Source of the DNA: Bifidobacterium polysaccharolyticum
GTDB lineage: Bacteria; Actinomycetota; Actinomycetes; Actinomycetales; Bifidobacteriaceae
Length of the DNA stretch: 64,000 nucleotides
Direction of reading: 5' to 3'
Assembly: GCF_016101585.1 (NCBI RefSeq)
Contig: NZ_JACFQG010000003.1
Coordinates: 1,826-65,825 of the forward strand
Shown here piece by piece: positions 1 through 10,250 of this stretch. Within the stretch, counting starts at the first letter, position 1. Each line of letters starts with the position of its first letter. Both the position numbers and the translations under genes were made by a program. The notes beneath the pieces were generated by a model. That model was given only the letters and a program-made list of their open reading frames with translations, had not been told where the DNA came from and made no database searches.

Positions 1-1636
<1,636 letters not shown>

Positions 1637-1637
1637 C

Positions 1638-1656
1638 CCGCCCCCGCAAGGGGCGG
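1638..1656 (+). other. Hairpin in the 23S-5S spacer
   Basis: CCGCCCC and GGGGCGG form a perfect 7-bp stem with a 5-nt loop just after the 23S 3' end. It is probably an rRNA processing or spacer structure. The rest of the spacer to 1799 shows no tRNA. Confidence 0.45.
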
Positions 1657-1799
1657 CGGCATCAACCCGACTGCGAAGCCTGCCTGCGGCAATGAACACG
1701 AAACCACAGGCGATCGAACACACGAGACACGCGTCCACCATCCGGTCCCCAAGCCGCCAGGACACCCCGACCCCCCACGGGATCGGCAGAATTGAAGAT

Positions 1800-1917
1800 T
1801 CGCGGCGGTCATGGCCTGGGGGAGACGCCCGGTCCCATTCCGAACCCGGAAGCTAAGACCCAGCACGGCAATGGTACTGCACCCGGAAGAGTGTGGGAGA
1901 GTAGCACACCGCCGCCA
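1800..1917 (+). rRNA. 5S ribosomal RNA
   Basis: This is about 118 nt of typical 5S sequence. It contains the conserved cccattccgaacccggaag segment (about 1833-1852), and its 5' gcggcggt and 3' accgccgc ends pair as helix I. It follows the 23S gene by about 165 nt, as in a normal 16S-23S-5S operon. Ends are accurate to a few bases. Confidence 0.95.
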
Positions 1918-1928
1918 CAACACGAAAA

Positions 1929-1970
1929 AGTAAAGGCCTCTGATGACACGAATCACCAGAGGTCTTTACT
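1929..1970 (+). terminator. rRNA operon terminator
   Basis: AGTAAAGGCCTCTG and CAGAGGTCTTTACT form a 14-bp stem with one G-T pair and a loop of about 14 nt, directly after the 5S gene. It is the expected rrn terminator, although the T-run lies inside the stem rather than after it. Confidence 0.75.
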
Positions 1971-2114
1971 GTATACACGGCCATACACCCAATGCCGCTT
2001 CTGCAGATATTGCTCCAGTCTTGAGCTTTTATCGGCTCGGTTCTTGCTCCGTCCTACAAACAAGACACCGGCCCTTGTTAGAGTGAGAAGAACCTGACAA
2101 CAAAGGAGATGACA

Positions 2115-3053
2115 GTGAAGACAATCGAATTGGGTACCTCTGGTGTCGAATTCTCTAGCGTAGCCCTTGGGGCCATGAGGATTGACAACAAGACCAGGCA
2201 GGAGGCATCAGAGATTGTAAAGGCGGCACTGGATGCCGGCATAGATTACTTTGACACCGCAGACTGCTATCACGATGGTCTGTGCAGCACCATGCTGGGC
2301 CAGGCCTTGAAGGACTGCGGTGTGAAAAGGGAGGATGTTGGTATACAGACTAAATTCGGCATCTTCCGAGATAAGGAGAGTGGCAGGGTCACCCGTTATG
2401 ACTTTTCCAGGAAGCACCTGTTGGAGGCCATGGAGCAGGAGCTCGAGAACCTGCAGACTGACTACGTGGACTTCGTCCTTCTGCACCGGCCCGACACCCT
2501 GGTCGAGCTGGATCAGCTAGCCGAGGCCTTCAATGAGCTTCAATCTTCAGGCCGCGTTCGCCACTTCGGGGTCAGCAACGTCAATCCCATGCAGGTAGAG
2601 CTTCTTCAGAGTGCCCTGGATCAGAAACTTCAGGTGAACCAGTTGCAGTTCGGCCTTGGCCATACCGGTATGATTCGCCAGGAGATTCATGTGAATATGG
2701 CCGACGAGGCCAGTCTAGACCACGACGGAGGGATTTTGGCTTACTCCCGCCTCAAGTGCATGACTATTCAAGCATGGAGTCCTTTCCAGAGTGGGACCGG
2801 CGAGGGGGTCATCATTGACAACCCGAAGTTCCCTGAGCTCAACGACTGCCTTGCCAAGATCGCAGATGAACATGGGGTCAGTAAGAACGCCATTGCAGTC
2901 GCATGGATACTCCGTCATCCGGCCGGGATGCAGGTCATCATCGGATCCATGAACCCGTCCAGGATTGCTGAAATGGCCTCCGGGGCGGATGTAGAACTGT
3001 CTGCTGAGGAGTGGTATCAGCTCTATGTGAGCGCGGGCAACGATATCTTCTAA
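2115..3053 (+). CDS. Aldo/keto reductase family oxidoreductase
   Basis: NAD(P)H-dependent aldo/keto reductase of about 312 residues, presumably cytosolic. The N-terminal beta strand and LGAMRI segment, the catalytic Asp-Tyr pair region (DYFDTADCYHDG, in which Asp and Tyr are visible), a DFVLLHRPD strand and the C-terminal AWILRHPAG-IIGSMNPSRI cofactor-binding region follow the AKR barrel order. The closest match by eye is the bacterial YcsN/YdhF-like oxidoreductase subgroup. The Shine-Dalgarno aaaggag (2102-2108) touches the ATG at 2109, leaving no spacer, so the in-frame GTG at 2115, 6 nt after it, is preferred. It stands alone between the rRNA terminator and a decayed stretch. The substrate is unknown. 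Confidence 0.85.
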   Translation: MKTIELGTSGVEFSSVALGAMRIDNKTRQEASEIVKAALDAGIDYFDTADCYHDGLCSTMLGQALKDCGVKREDVGIQTKFGIFRDKESGRVTRYDFSRKHLLEAMEQELENLQTDYVDFVLLHRPDTLVELDQLAEAFNELQSSGRVRHFGVSNVNPMQVELLQSALDQKLQVNQLQFGLGHTGMIRQEIHVNMADEASLDHDGGILAYSRLKCMTIQAWSPFQSGTGEGVIIDNPKFPELNDCLAKIADEHGVSKNAIAVAWILRHPAGMQVIIGSMNPSRIAEMASGADVELSAEEWYQLYVSAGNDIF

Positions 3054-3230
3054 ATCCTGTGGTCTTCCGCGCTGTACTGTCACAGTGCCTGCCGGATCTT
3101 TGGAACAGACAATCGGGAATCGGTGGGGAAGACCGATATAACTGCTGGAAAGCAGTTATTCCCATAGTTGCAGGGTCAGTTGCTATGCGTTATTTTGTTC
3201 CCCACCGGTGCCCCCGGTAGCGCCAAAATC

Positions 3231-3342
3231 ACGTACCACGACCAGACAAAGGTTGCTAGGGCCGCGGAGCTATATCGAACGAGGGGCGAAGCGCTGGGTC
3301 TCTCGCTGTGGCTTCTGCTAAATCTGGCATCTGGCCAGTCAT
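3231..3342 (+). pseudogene. Possible IS3-type OrfA N-terminal remnant
   Basis: An open frame without a usable start reads like the first residues of an IS3-family OrfA (AKITYHDQTKVARAAELY), then stops at about 3342. Nothing matching an HTH end, OrfB or terminal repeats follows. The resemblance is by eye only and the piece is short, so it is offered as a decayed fragment. Confidence 0.3.
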
Positions 3343-3429
3343 GACCCAACCCTTTATGATCGCCTGCATGGGCATGATCACCGTGCTAAGCCGCGATCGG
3401 GGAAGAGGAGCTAAGCCACGCCATTGAAG

Positions 3430-3473
3430 AGGGGAAGTCCAGTGCATCGGGTCGGTTGTGCTGGACTTCCCCT
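3430..3473. terminator. Perfect 13-bp inverted repeat, terminator-like
   Basis: AGGGGAAGTCCAG (3430-3442) and CTGGACTTCCCCT (3461-3473) form a perfect stem with an 18-nt loop, followed by TTTATAATTT. It would act as an intrinsic terminator in either direction, but could also be a leftover mobile-element end. It lies in a gene-free stretch. Confidence 0.55.
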
Positions 3474-3591
3474 TTATAATTTCTATTTTCATATTCTTCT
3501 TACTATTCCCGTAGTGGCCTGTCTGTCAGCTTGGATCATCGATACCATTTCAAATTTCCCCTGCACCCGGCCTGTAACTTGTCAGGAAAGC

Positions 3592-4045
3592 CCTCTTCTA
3601 TCTTGTTGCCAATCCGCCTCTGGCACCCGACTTTGCAGGCCGACGGTCAACGGTCCAGGTGGAAGCCTTGCCTTCGATGGATAGGAGCATCGGCTCATGG
3701 GCCGACCCGGAATCCACAGCATGATCTGCGATGATGGCGCTATAGGTTCTGTGCGGGGTGTCTGTCTTCCCAATGTCTCTGTAGTAACGCTGGACTACCT
3801 CATCGAAATCGGCCAGGGCTCGCTCGGTTCGTTCGTCCTAGGTCTGCCTTCAGCGCTCAACTCAGGGTAGCGGTTCTCCGAATATCCGGGGCCGCATGCT
3901 GTGTCGTCTCTTCCAGCGCTTGGACATCATTGTCGCTCACTGGACGGCTTGGTGAAACGCCTGGTGGACCGTTTCCCATGAGCACTCGGATAATCTCGTT
4001 GGCCACCGGTTTGAACCGGTATTGTCAGAAGGTCCCCTCGTGTGA
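3592..4045 (-). pseudogene. Decayed coding remnants, family not recognised
   Basis: Reading the minus strand gives two stretches of protein-like sequence separated by stops and a frame change. One contains RFKPVANEIIRVLMGNG (about 4015 down to 3870). The other contains RALADFDEVVQRYYRDIGKT (about 3820 down to 3592). Neither has a good start or Shine-Dalgarno. The residue mix looks like a real protein gone to ruin, but I cannot name its family. The whole 3054-4187 interval otherwise shows no intact gene. Confidence 0.3.
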
Positions 4046-4187
4046 GAGTTACACCTGACATAGGCTTACTCTGTTGTTAGAGGGTGCGACACACAAACGA
4101 GCCAGCTCACATTATCGCTGACACGGCCTCGGCACCGATTCCGTTCTGCCCGGGGTTTCTCTACAACAGTCCCTGACTGATTCAACC

Positions 4188-4556
4188 CTAACGGCGTTGA
4201 TGACGGCGGTCCACGAATGCCTGGGACCCCCGGTCGATCACTCCCGAGACCAGGGTGGTGAGGGCGGCTGAAAGGACAGCGAAGGCCAGGCTGGCTATAG
4301 CCCCCTGCTGCTGCCCCTCTTCGGACTCGAGCCCCCCATTACGTCGAGTCTGTGCATTGTCCCAGAACGATTGGAATATCTTGCCGGCTAGGTAGCCGGC
4401 AAGGGATGGCAAGACCCACTTGATGACCTTGTCGGTGAGGGAGTCTGGGTCAGATTTAACTGAAGAAGTCATATCGCGTACCTTGTCGTCTATTGCGTGG
4501 AAACGTTCGACGATGGCATCAGCACCGTCCTTGGAAGGCCCAATCGCACTAGTCAT
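4188..4556 (-). CDS. DUF4235-like membrane-associated protein
   Basis: A protein of about 122 residues with an acidic, helical N-terminus (residues 1-40), then a glycine-rich segment (VIKWVLPSLAGYLAGKIFQSFW) and a second hydrophobic helix (IASLAFAVLSAALTTLVSGVI). This two-helix layout, with a W-x-L-P-x-x-A-G-Y-x-A-G-K start, resembles DUF4235 proteins of actinobacteria; function unknown. The start is placed at 4556 because GATAAT on the minus strand (4568-4563) lies 6 nt before this ATG with no Shine-Dalgarno, so the transcript is probably leaderless. Longer versions would begin upstream of that promoter. It is divergent from the phosphatase gene at 4667. Confidence 0.7.
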   Translation of the reverse strand: MTSAIGPSKDGADAIVERFHAIDDKVRDMTSSVKSDPDSLTDKVIKWVLPSLAGYLAGKIFQSFWDNAQTRRNGGLESEEGQQQGAIASLAFAVLSAALTTLVSGVIDRGSQAFVDRRHQRR

Positions 4557-4562
4557 GATGCC

Positions 4563-4568
4563 ATTATC
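4563..4568 (-). promoter_or_regulatory. -10 element for a leaderless DUF4235 transcript
   Basis: GATAAT on the minus strand ends 6 nt before the ATG at 4556, so transcription would begin at or next to the start codon. No clear -35 is visible. Confidence 0.5.
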
Positions 4569-4654
4569 CCACACTGCACCGCTTGTGCCTGATACTGGGG
4601 GCCGTCGTGGTCCATACGGATGGTGTTGCTTTTCGGTACCGCAGGGGGCGAAGG

Positions 4655-4660
4655 TAGAAT
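4655..4660 (+). promoter_or_regulatory. -10 element for a leaderless phosphatase transcript
   Basis: TAGAAT ends 6 nt before the ATG at 4667, and no Shine-Dalgarno lies between them. Confidence 0.5.
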
Positions 4661-4666
4661 AGATAC

Positions 4667-5368
4667 ATGACAGTTTCACAGCCAATCGCGAGTGAAGGAG
4701 CTCGCAGCAAAGGACGCGTCGTCTTGCTGCGCCATGGTCAGACTGCATGGAGTCTGTCGGGACAGCACACCGGAAAAACGGACATACCCCTCACGGGGGA
4801 GGGGCGGGATCAAGCCAGGAAGGCGGGGGAAAGGCTCAGACAGGCCTTCCCGGACGGGTTCGAACCGGAATACGTGTATGCATCACCGCTGAAGAGAGCC
4901 CAGGACACAGCCCGTTTGGCAGGTTTTGACAGAATGACCATATGCGATGACCTGGCTGAGTGGGACTACGGGCGGGCAGAAGGGCGGACCAGACAGGAGG
5001 TGTCGCGTCTGGCCGGTCGTGAGTGGAACCTGTGGCGCGACGGCACTCAGGCTCTGGGATCGGACATGGATGGGACCTGGCAGGACACCCTTCCGTCCGG
5101 AGAACATGTGACGGTCAGAAACGGACCGGGGGAGACTCTGAACCAGGTGGCCCTTCGGGCTGGGCGGCTGGTGGCCAGGCTGGAGCCTTTGGTCAATCAG
5201 GGGCGGCAAGTCCTTCTGGTGGCCCACGCCCATATTCTGCGGATTCTGACGACCCAGTGGTTGAGCCTGCAGGCAGATGATGCCTGCAAGTTCCGCCTGG
5301 ACACGGCCCACTACAGTGTCCTTTCCCAGTACAAGGGCAACAATGTGATAGAGACTTGGAACTGCTGA
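4667..5368 (+). CDS. Histidine phosphatase family protein (phosphoglycerate mutase-like)
   Basis: Cytosolic phosphatase of 233 residues in the branch-1 histidine phosphatase (PGAM) fold. The phosphohistidine loop LLRHGQT lies at about residues 20-26, the second core arginine in SPLKRAQDTA at about 72-81, the acidic EWDYG at about 98-102, and the second histidine in LLVAHAHILR near 183-192. This arrangement fits small-molecule phosphatases such as CobC/GpmB-like enzymes more than glycolytic mutases. The substrate cannot be told from sequence. It is divergent from the DUF4235 gene, and the first ATG sits 6 nt after a -10 box. Confidence 0.85.
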   Translation: MTVSQPIASEGARSKGRVVLLRHGQTAWSLSGQHTGKTDIPLTGEGRDQARKAGERLRQAFPDGFEPEYVYASPLKRAQDTARLAGFDRMTICDDLAEWDYGRAEGRTRQEVSRLAGREWNLWRDGTQALGSDMDGTWQDTLPSGEHVTVRNGPGETLNQVALRAGRLVARLEPLVNQGRQVLLVAHAHILRILTTQWLSLQADDACKFRLDTAHYSVLSQYKGNNVIETWNC

Positions 5369-6063
5369 AGATTCGGAGGGCCTTCCATCCTGGACCATAC
5401 CGTCATCTTCTGTCACAGGCACGTGTGCCTTCGGATTTGCCACTGCTAGATCCAGATGAGGGTCTTGACAGGTTTCCGCGCCATAGGTAACAGCTCCAAG
5501 GCAAAAAACACCAGGGCCGCCTCGGAGTTTGCCGCCTGCGGGGGGTACCAGTGCTCAGAGCCCATTACGAGGTGGGGGCATCGTCCTCACCGACCAGGAT
5601 CTAATGAAGGACTGCGGAGTCAGCGCAGATATGGTGGCGGTAGCTCAAAACGATGCGCTGGATGAACGCATCTGTTGACCGGATCAACTAGACAGGCACG
5701 GCTGGTTTTCATCGCTGGTTTTTGAGACTCTGTGCGGGCTTCGGCGAGGCTATCATGAGAGTCAAAGTCAATGCTGACAACGTTGCTGCAAGGACCGAGT
5801 ACTGGAATGACACTTATTAAAACTAAAAACCGACTGGCCCATGCCGTACAATCCGAACGGGGACGCAATCAGAGTTCACAGTGTTTTCGGCCCCATTCAT
5901 GCGAGCGCATGGGGGCGCGGTGATGGCGGCGGAGCCTGACCGCTTCTTGGCCGTTGCATCTCTGGCGTGCGGGAATGGCGAGCCGGAGTATCGCAGTGGC
6001 GGGGATCTTGCATCGGCGGGTGGCCGATGCCGACTATATTGAGGACGCGAAAGGGCGGACATT
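5369..6063. other. Gene-poor stretch with a possible coding remnant
   Basis: No intact gene, tRNA or repeat array is seen. One short frame on the plus strand (about 5570-5680) reads like protein (IVLTDQDLMKDCGVSADMV) and ends in a stop, but has no start or Shine-Dalgarno. It may be a decayed gene. TATATT at 6035-6040 could be a -10 for the next gene. Confidence 0.35.
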
Positions 6064-6834
6064 ATGCCACAGCGATTCACCACGGTCTTCTTCGACCTCT
6101 ATGGGACCCTTCTGGACATTAGGACCGACGAGGATGGACCTGAAGGATGGCAGTACCTCTGGGAGTATTTCCACTCCCGCTGTGACATCTGGCCTGATGC
6201 CACAGCTGTCAGGAGGGATTTCAAGCGGATTCAGGCCCCATTACAAGCTGAGGCGGATCGCCGTTACGAGGTCGGTGAGGTGGAGGTCCGTAAGGTCTTC
6301 GCCGCCCTCTTTGATCAGGCTGGTCTACCCCACGATTGGCGTGATGTAGACGACCTGGCCTGGTCCTTCAGAAAGGCCACCACCACCCTTCTCAGGCCAT
6401 ACCCGGGTGCTTTTGACCTCTTGGAGGCTCTGAAATCGGCGGGGCTGCGGGTCGTTCTAGTCAGCAATGCACAGGCCTCCTACACGGATCCCGAGTTGGA
6501 TTTGACCGGCCTGCGTCCGCACCTGGACCGGATCTTTATATCCAGCGACTGTGGGGTGAAGAAGCCCGATCCCGCCTTCTTCCGGATGGCCCTGGACGCA
6601 GAAGGGGCCGACCCGGACAGGACAGTCATGGTGGGCAACGACCGCGGTGCGGACATCATCGGAGGCAACCGCAGCGGTCTGACCACGGTCTATTTGGCCA
6701 CTGGTATATCGCCGGGTAGTGACGGCGGTTTCTCGCCCGAAGCGGACCTCTCCCTTGCTGGTGCGGACTATGACCAAGTCTTCGACTTGGCCACAGGGGG
6801 TCTCAATATCGGAGGGGACCGCAACCAGTCATAA
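6064..6834 (+). CDS. HAD-superfamily hydrolase
   Basis: A 256-residue haloacid-dehalogenase-type phosphatase. Motif I is FFDLYGTLLD (about residues 9-18, with Asp11 as nucleophile; the usual second Asp is Tyr). Motif II is LVSNAQ (about 137-142), motif III the Lys of GVKKPDPAFF (about 161-170), and motif IV VGNDRGADIIGG (about 187-198). A tyrosine instead of aspartate two residues after the nucleophile is common in dehalogenase/phosphonatase-like and FMN/pyridoxal phosphatase-like branches, so the exact chemistry is uncertain. The helical cap lies between motifs I and II (C1 type). It stands alone; AAGGG lies upstream of the ATG. Confidence 0.8.
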   Translation: MPQRFTTVFFDLYGTLLDIRTDEDGPEGWQYLWEYFHSRCDIWPDATAVRRDFKRIQAPLQAEADRRYEVGEVEVRKVFAALFDQAGLPHDWRDVDDLAWSFRKATTTLLRPYPGAFDLLEALKSAGLRVVLVSNAQASYTDPELDLTGLRPHLDRIFISSDCGVKKPDPAFFRMALDAEGADPDRTVMVGNDRGADIIGGNRSGLTTVYLATGISPGSDGGFSPEADLSLAGADYDQVFDLATGGLNIGGDRNQS

Positions 6835-6991
6835 GGAGGGGGCGATTGTAGGTTGTTCCTGGACTGCACGGATTCCGCGGATACGGGAGCATCCGACCCG
6901 CTGCCCGATCCCGAAGTGGGGAGGAGATGCAGCGGGCCGGGTTTGACCAGTACCTCCAGGAATGAGCAACCGGTTTGTGAGGGGTTTTGAT

Positions 6992-8593
6992 TTAAAGTGC
7001 CAGAACTGCGAAACTCTGTCCCCTCAGGGCCAGGGTGCCTTGGGAAAGATCGCTATTTACCATGACCAGGGGGTGTGGAATATGGTCGGTGGCACCGGCG
7101 CTGGCCAGACTCAGTGGGAGGTCCTCCTCCTTTCGGCTGGGATTGAGAGCCACCAGGAGGCGATCGTCGCCCTGGGTGCGGGTGTAAGCGAAGGAACGGC
7201 CATGCCTGGGGGCGTGGACCACGGCGAAGTCGGCGCCCGGTCTCAGGGACTGGTGCCCACTCCTCAAGGTGGTCATCTGCCTGATGAAGGTCAGGAGTGA
7301 TTCCGGGTCTCCATCCTGGTCGGCCACGTTCGGGGCGTCGGGACTCCCGTCCACGGGCAGATAGAGTTCGGTCGGGTCGGCCTTGGAGAACCCTCTGTTA
7401 GCCGAGCTGTCCCACTGCATGGGGGTGCGGGAACCTGTCCGGTGATAGCCGCCCTCCTTGGTGGGCAGGGTTTGGTAGCGCATTCCGATTTCGTCACCGT
7501 AGTAGATGAAAGGGACCCCTGGCATGGTCAGGAACATTCCATAAGCCACCTTGATTTCTTCGGGGGTCAGACGGGGCGCTAGGCGGGTGGTGTCGTGGTT
7601 GCAGGTAATGAAGCAGAAGCTTCCCAGATTTCGGCTACGCAGGTATTGGGGAAGGTAATCAGCCAGGAAGTCCGATATGCCGGTCTTGCTGTCTGCCTTG
7701 AAGTAGCTGGCATCGTCAGGCCCTTCCAGCTCGTCTTCAGTGTTGCGTGTCAGGAAGTTGTAACCGTTTGGTACGCCTGCCCACCGCCAATTCAGGTAGA
7801 AGTCCATGTCGAAGCCAGCCTCCAGGGACTGCCAGGGCTTGCCCCATTCAGAGACGAATGCTGCCTGGGGGAATTCCTTCCTGATCGGCTCGAAAAGGCG
7901 ATGCCAGGTGTCGATGGTGGCCGTCTTTTCCTTGTCGTCGTTCTTGACGAGAGAGTCGGCCATGTCCACTCTGAAGCCATCGCAACCCTGACTCAGCCAG
8001 AAGCGCATGACGTCGATCATGGCCTGACGGGTGGCAGTTGGACCCGGGTCGTCGGGTGACTGCTGCCAGGAGCGGTCCCTTGAAGCGAATCCATAGTTGA
8101 GGGCTGGTTGGCACTTGAAAAAGTTGAGGATGTAGGCGGCATCCCTGGGAGCCTCACCGCCTATGAAGGGCATGCCGGGGTAGCCCTCGAAGCTGCTGTC
8201 CGTCCAGATGTAGCGGTCGGAGTACACGTTGCGGGAGGCCCGCCCGCTGCTGGCGAACCAAGCGTGTTCTTCGCTGGTGTGCCCGGGAACCAGGTCCAAC
8301 AGGACATGGATTCCCCTTCGATGGGCCTGTCCGAAGAGGTCGACCAGGTCCCGGTTGGTCCCGTAGCGGGGGGCCACTTTGGTATAGTCCCTGACGTCGT
8401 AGCCTGCGTCCTTGAACGGGGAGTCAAAGCAGGGGTTGATCCACAGGGCGTTGCAACCCAAGGAGGAAATGTAGTCCAACTTGGCTGTTATGCCCGGTAT
8501 GTCACCGATGCCGTCACCGTTGCTGTCGTAGAAGCTTTGAGGATAGATTTCGTAGAAGACTGCTTCGTCCAGCCATGATGGTGTCTGGTGCAT
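6992..8593 (-). CDS. GH13 alpha-glucosidase (oligo-1,6-glucosidase-like)
   Basis: Cytosolic glycoside hydrolase of about 533 residues. The GH13 barrel motifs are in order: GCNALWINP (region I side), the His of DLVPGHTSEEHAWF, catalytic nucleophile Asp in DGFRVDMADS (about residue 206), acid/base Glu in FVSEWG (about 249), and transition-state stabiliser in CNHDTTR (about 333). A small C-terminal beta domain ends the protein. It likely splits alpha-linked oligosaccharides or disaccharides; the linkage is unclear. The first in-frame ATG codons overlap the -10 TATGAT on the minus strand near 8673-8668, so they cannot be used. The ATG at 8593 places the conserved SWLDEAVFYEIYPQ close to the N-terminus. 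It is divergent from a LacI regulator at 8974. Confidence 0.88.
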   Translation of the reverse strand: MHQTPSWLDEAVFYEIYPQSFYDSNGDGIGDIPGITAKLDYISSLGCNALWINPCFDSPFKDAGYDVRDYTKVAPRYGTNRDLVDLFGQAHRRGIHVLLDLVPGHTSEEHAWFASSGRASRNVYSDRYIWTDSSFEGYPGMPFIGGEAPRDAAYILNFFKCQPALNYGFASRDRSWQQSPDDPGPTATRQAMIDVMRFWLSQGCDGFRVDMADSLVKNDDKEKTATIDTWHRLFEPIRKEFPQAAFVSEWGKPWQSLEAGFDMDFYLNWRWAGVPNGYNFLTRNTEDELEGPDDASYFKADSKTGISDFLADYLPQYLRSRNLGSFCFITCNHDTTRLAPRLTPEEIKVAYGMFLTMPGVPFIYYGDEIGMRYQTLPTKEGGYHRTGSRTPMQWDSSANRGFSKADPTELYLPVDGSPDAPNVADQDGDPESLLTFIRQMTTLRSGHQSLRPGADFAVVHAPRHGRSFAYTRTQGDDRLLVALNPSRKEEDLPLSLASAGATDHIPHPLVMVNSDLSQGTLALRGQSFAVLAL

Positions 8594-8695
8594 ATATACT
8601 CGCTTTTTCCGTCTGACCTTCGTCGGTCTATCTGTATGGACGCTGACCATGGTAGAGATCGATGATGACAATGGATGCATCATAAAAAACTGGGG

Positions 8696-8708
8696 CGGTC
8701 GATGACCG
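8696..8708. promoter_or_regulatory. Inverted repeat in the GH13/LacI divergent region
   Basis: CGGTC-GAT-GACCG lies just upstream of the GH13 promoter (TATGAT on the minus strand). It may be a regulator binding site. The spacing of 3 does not match the classical LacI even-centred operator, so the call is weak. Confidence 0.3.
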
Positions 8709-8959
8709 AGGCTGGCGGAACAGCGCGCCGTTGGTAGTGGGGTTCGGGCTGATTATCTGGGACAGGGCCGCATCGAGCACCCACGGCGGGTCCCAGCCAA
8801 GACCGGCTTGGGCGAATGAAGGACCACAATACGGTAGAGACCGATACCCCCGGCTCTGCGTGCCATGTCATGTATCGTGGACCTCACCGCATACTTCTCG
8901 CTCACGCCTATCGGTTCGTTGCCGTCGCTTGCAATCAGTGGTAGGCAATGGTGCCCGTC

Positions 8960-8965
8960 TAGAAT
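8960..8965 (+). promoter_or_regulatory. -10 element for leaderless lacI transcript
   Basis: TAGAAT ends 8 nt before the ATG at 8974. The upstream ATG at 8968 is only 2 nt from the box and would not be transcribed. Confidence 0.5.
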
Positions 8966-8973
8966 GAATGGAC

Positions 8974-9999
8974 ATGGTCACTCTTCAGGATATTGCCCGA
9001 GCCGCCGGGGTCTCGGTCGCCACTGCCTCGTGGGCCATTAATGATGATCCCAAAGCCCGTATTCCCCAAGCCACCCGTGACAGGGTCCGCAGGGTGGCCT
9101 CCGAACTGGGTTACCGTCGCAACGCTCTGGCGCGTGGGCTTGCCAGGGGGCATTCCGATCTGATTGGTTTTATCAGCGACGGGGTCGCCACCTCACCATT
9201 CGCCGGTCAGGTGATTCGCGGTGCCCAGGATGAGGCATGGAGGCAGGGGAAGATTCTACTCGTCGTGGATACGGGCGGGGACAGGAAAATAGAGGAGAGG
9301 GCCTTCGAGTTTATGTTGGAACGCCGGGTGGAGGGGCTGGTCTATTCCAGCTGGGTCCACCGCCGGGTCGACGCTCCTGCGGGGCTGGCCGGTGTAAACG
9401 CAGTGCTAGTCAACTGTTACGACCGGCTGGGCCGTCTGCCAGCCGTGGTCCCGGATGAGGTCGGTGGAGGGCTCAGCGCCACCCGCCTACTGCTCCAGGC
9501 CGGCCACCGGCGGATCGCCTTCATCAACGCCAGCGCCCGGACCCCGGCCTCCGTGGGTCGGCTCAAGGGCTACCGGAAGGCGCTGTCCGAGGCCGGTGTG
9601 ACCTACGACCCCTCCCTGGTGATCCGCGAGAAGGAGGCAGACCAGGAGTCGGGCTACCGGGCCATGCGCGAGGTGATGGCTACCGGTGCCACGGCCGTCT
9701 TCTGCCACAACGACCGCACGGCCATGGGCTTCTATGATGCCCTACGTGAATGTGGGCAGCGGGTTCCCGATGATATATCCGTGGTCGGCTTCGACAATCA
9801 GGAGGTGATATCCGCCCACCTCCACCCGGCTCTGACTACCGTGGGCCTGCCCCAGTATGACCTGGGGAGATTGGGAATACGTGCGCTCATGGCAAGGGGG
9901 GACGATTTGACTAACCATCCGGCTGCTGGCTCTGGCGGCCTCGAGCCGCAACTGGTTCCTTGCCCTCTGGTCGTCAGGGATTCTATAGCCCGGATCTGA
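8974..9999 (+). CDS. LacI-family transcriptional regulator
   Basis: DNA-binding repressor of about 341 residues. The N-terminal HTH reads VTLQDIARAAGVSVATASWA (residues 2-21), with the hinge helix region YRRNALARGLARG near 50-62. A periplasmic-binding-protein-like sugar-sensing domain follows, including LIGFISDG, VFCHNDRTAMGFYDAL and DISVVGFDNQEV. The usual SRAL of the recognition helix is SWAI, which may shift operator choice. The start at 8974 is preferred over 8968 because it gives the family-typical M-V-T-L-Q-D beginning and sits correctly behind the -10 box. The next gene is the GH32-like enzyme, whose promoter carries a LacI-type palindrome, so it is the probable target. Confidence 0.88.
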   Translation: MVTLQDIARAAGVSVATASWAINDDPKARIPQATRDRVRRVASELGYRRNALARGLARGHSDLIGFISDGVATSPFAGQVIRGAQDEAWRQGKILLVVDTGGDRKIEERAFEFMLERRVEGLVYSSWVHRRVDAPAGLAGVNAVLVNCYDRLGRLPAVVPDEVGGGLSATRLLLQAGHRRIAFINASARTPASVGRLKGYRKALSEAGVTYDPSLVIREKEADQESGYRAMREVMATGATAVFCHNDRTAMGFYDALRECGQRVPDDISVVGFDNQEVISAHLHPALTTVGLPQYDLGRLGIRALMARGDDLTNHPAAGSGGLEPQLVPCPLVVRDSIARI

Positions 10000-10017
10000 T
10001 CCTCTGTTGCCTCCGCC

Positions 10018-10046
10018 CCGGGGGCAGAAACTGCCCGGTCTTCTCT
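10018..10046 (+). terminator. Terminator after lacI
   Basis: GGGCAG-AAA-CTGCCC hairpin with flanking CC/GG, followed by TCTTCTCT, 20 nt after the stop codon. Confidence 0.6.
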
Positions 10047-10120
10047 GTGGCTATCTCATGCCATTCGTTCCGCTTCTTGTGGAAACTCCTGTCCGACTGC
10101 TTGCCGGGTCGCCATCCCGT

Positions 10121-10148
10121 TTGACAGCGGCGTAGGCACTTTTATAAT
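10121..10148 (+). promoter_or_regulatory. Near-consensus promoter of the GH32-like gene
   Basis: TTGACA (10121-10126), 16-nt spacer, TATAAT (10143-10148). Both hexamers are perfect consensus, unusual in this window where -35 boxes are generally weak. That fits a strong promoter held down by a repressor. Confidence 0.8.
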
Positions 10149-10149
10149 G

Positions 10150-10171
10150 GTTGCTTAACCGCTTAAACAAC
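10150..10171. promoter_or_regulatory. LacI-type operator over the transcription start
   Basis: A 22-bp imperfect palindrome centred on CG, with core TTAACCGCTTAA and outer arms GTTG/CAAC, 18 of 22 positions symmetric. It begins 2 nt after the -10 box and covers the expected +1. The lacI gene immediately upstream is the likely source of the repressor. Confidence 0.75.
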
Positions 10172-10250
10172 TGGCGGGGATCCTGCCGAGGTCGTCGAGG
10201 AAGATGCGCGGCCCGGACGTATGGATCATCGGCGATATGAAAGGGTCAAC

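Noticed and set aside
4005-4020. tRNA T-arm-like sequence ccggtttgaaccgg
   Set aside because: It is a bare palindrome with no acceptor, D or anticodon arms around it.
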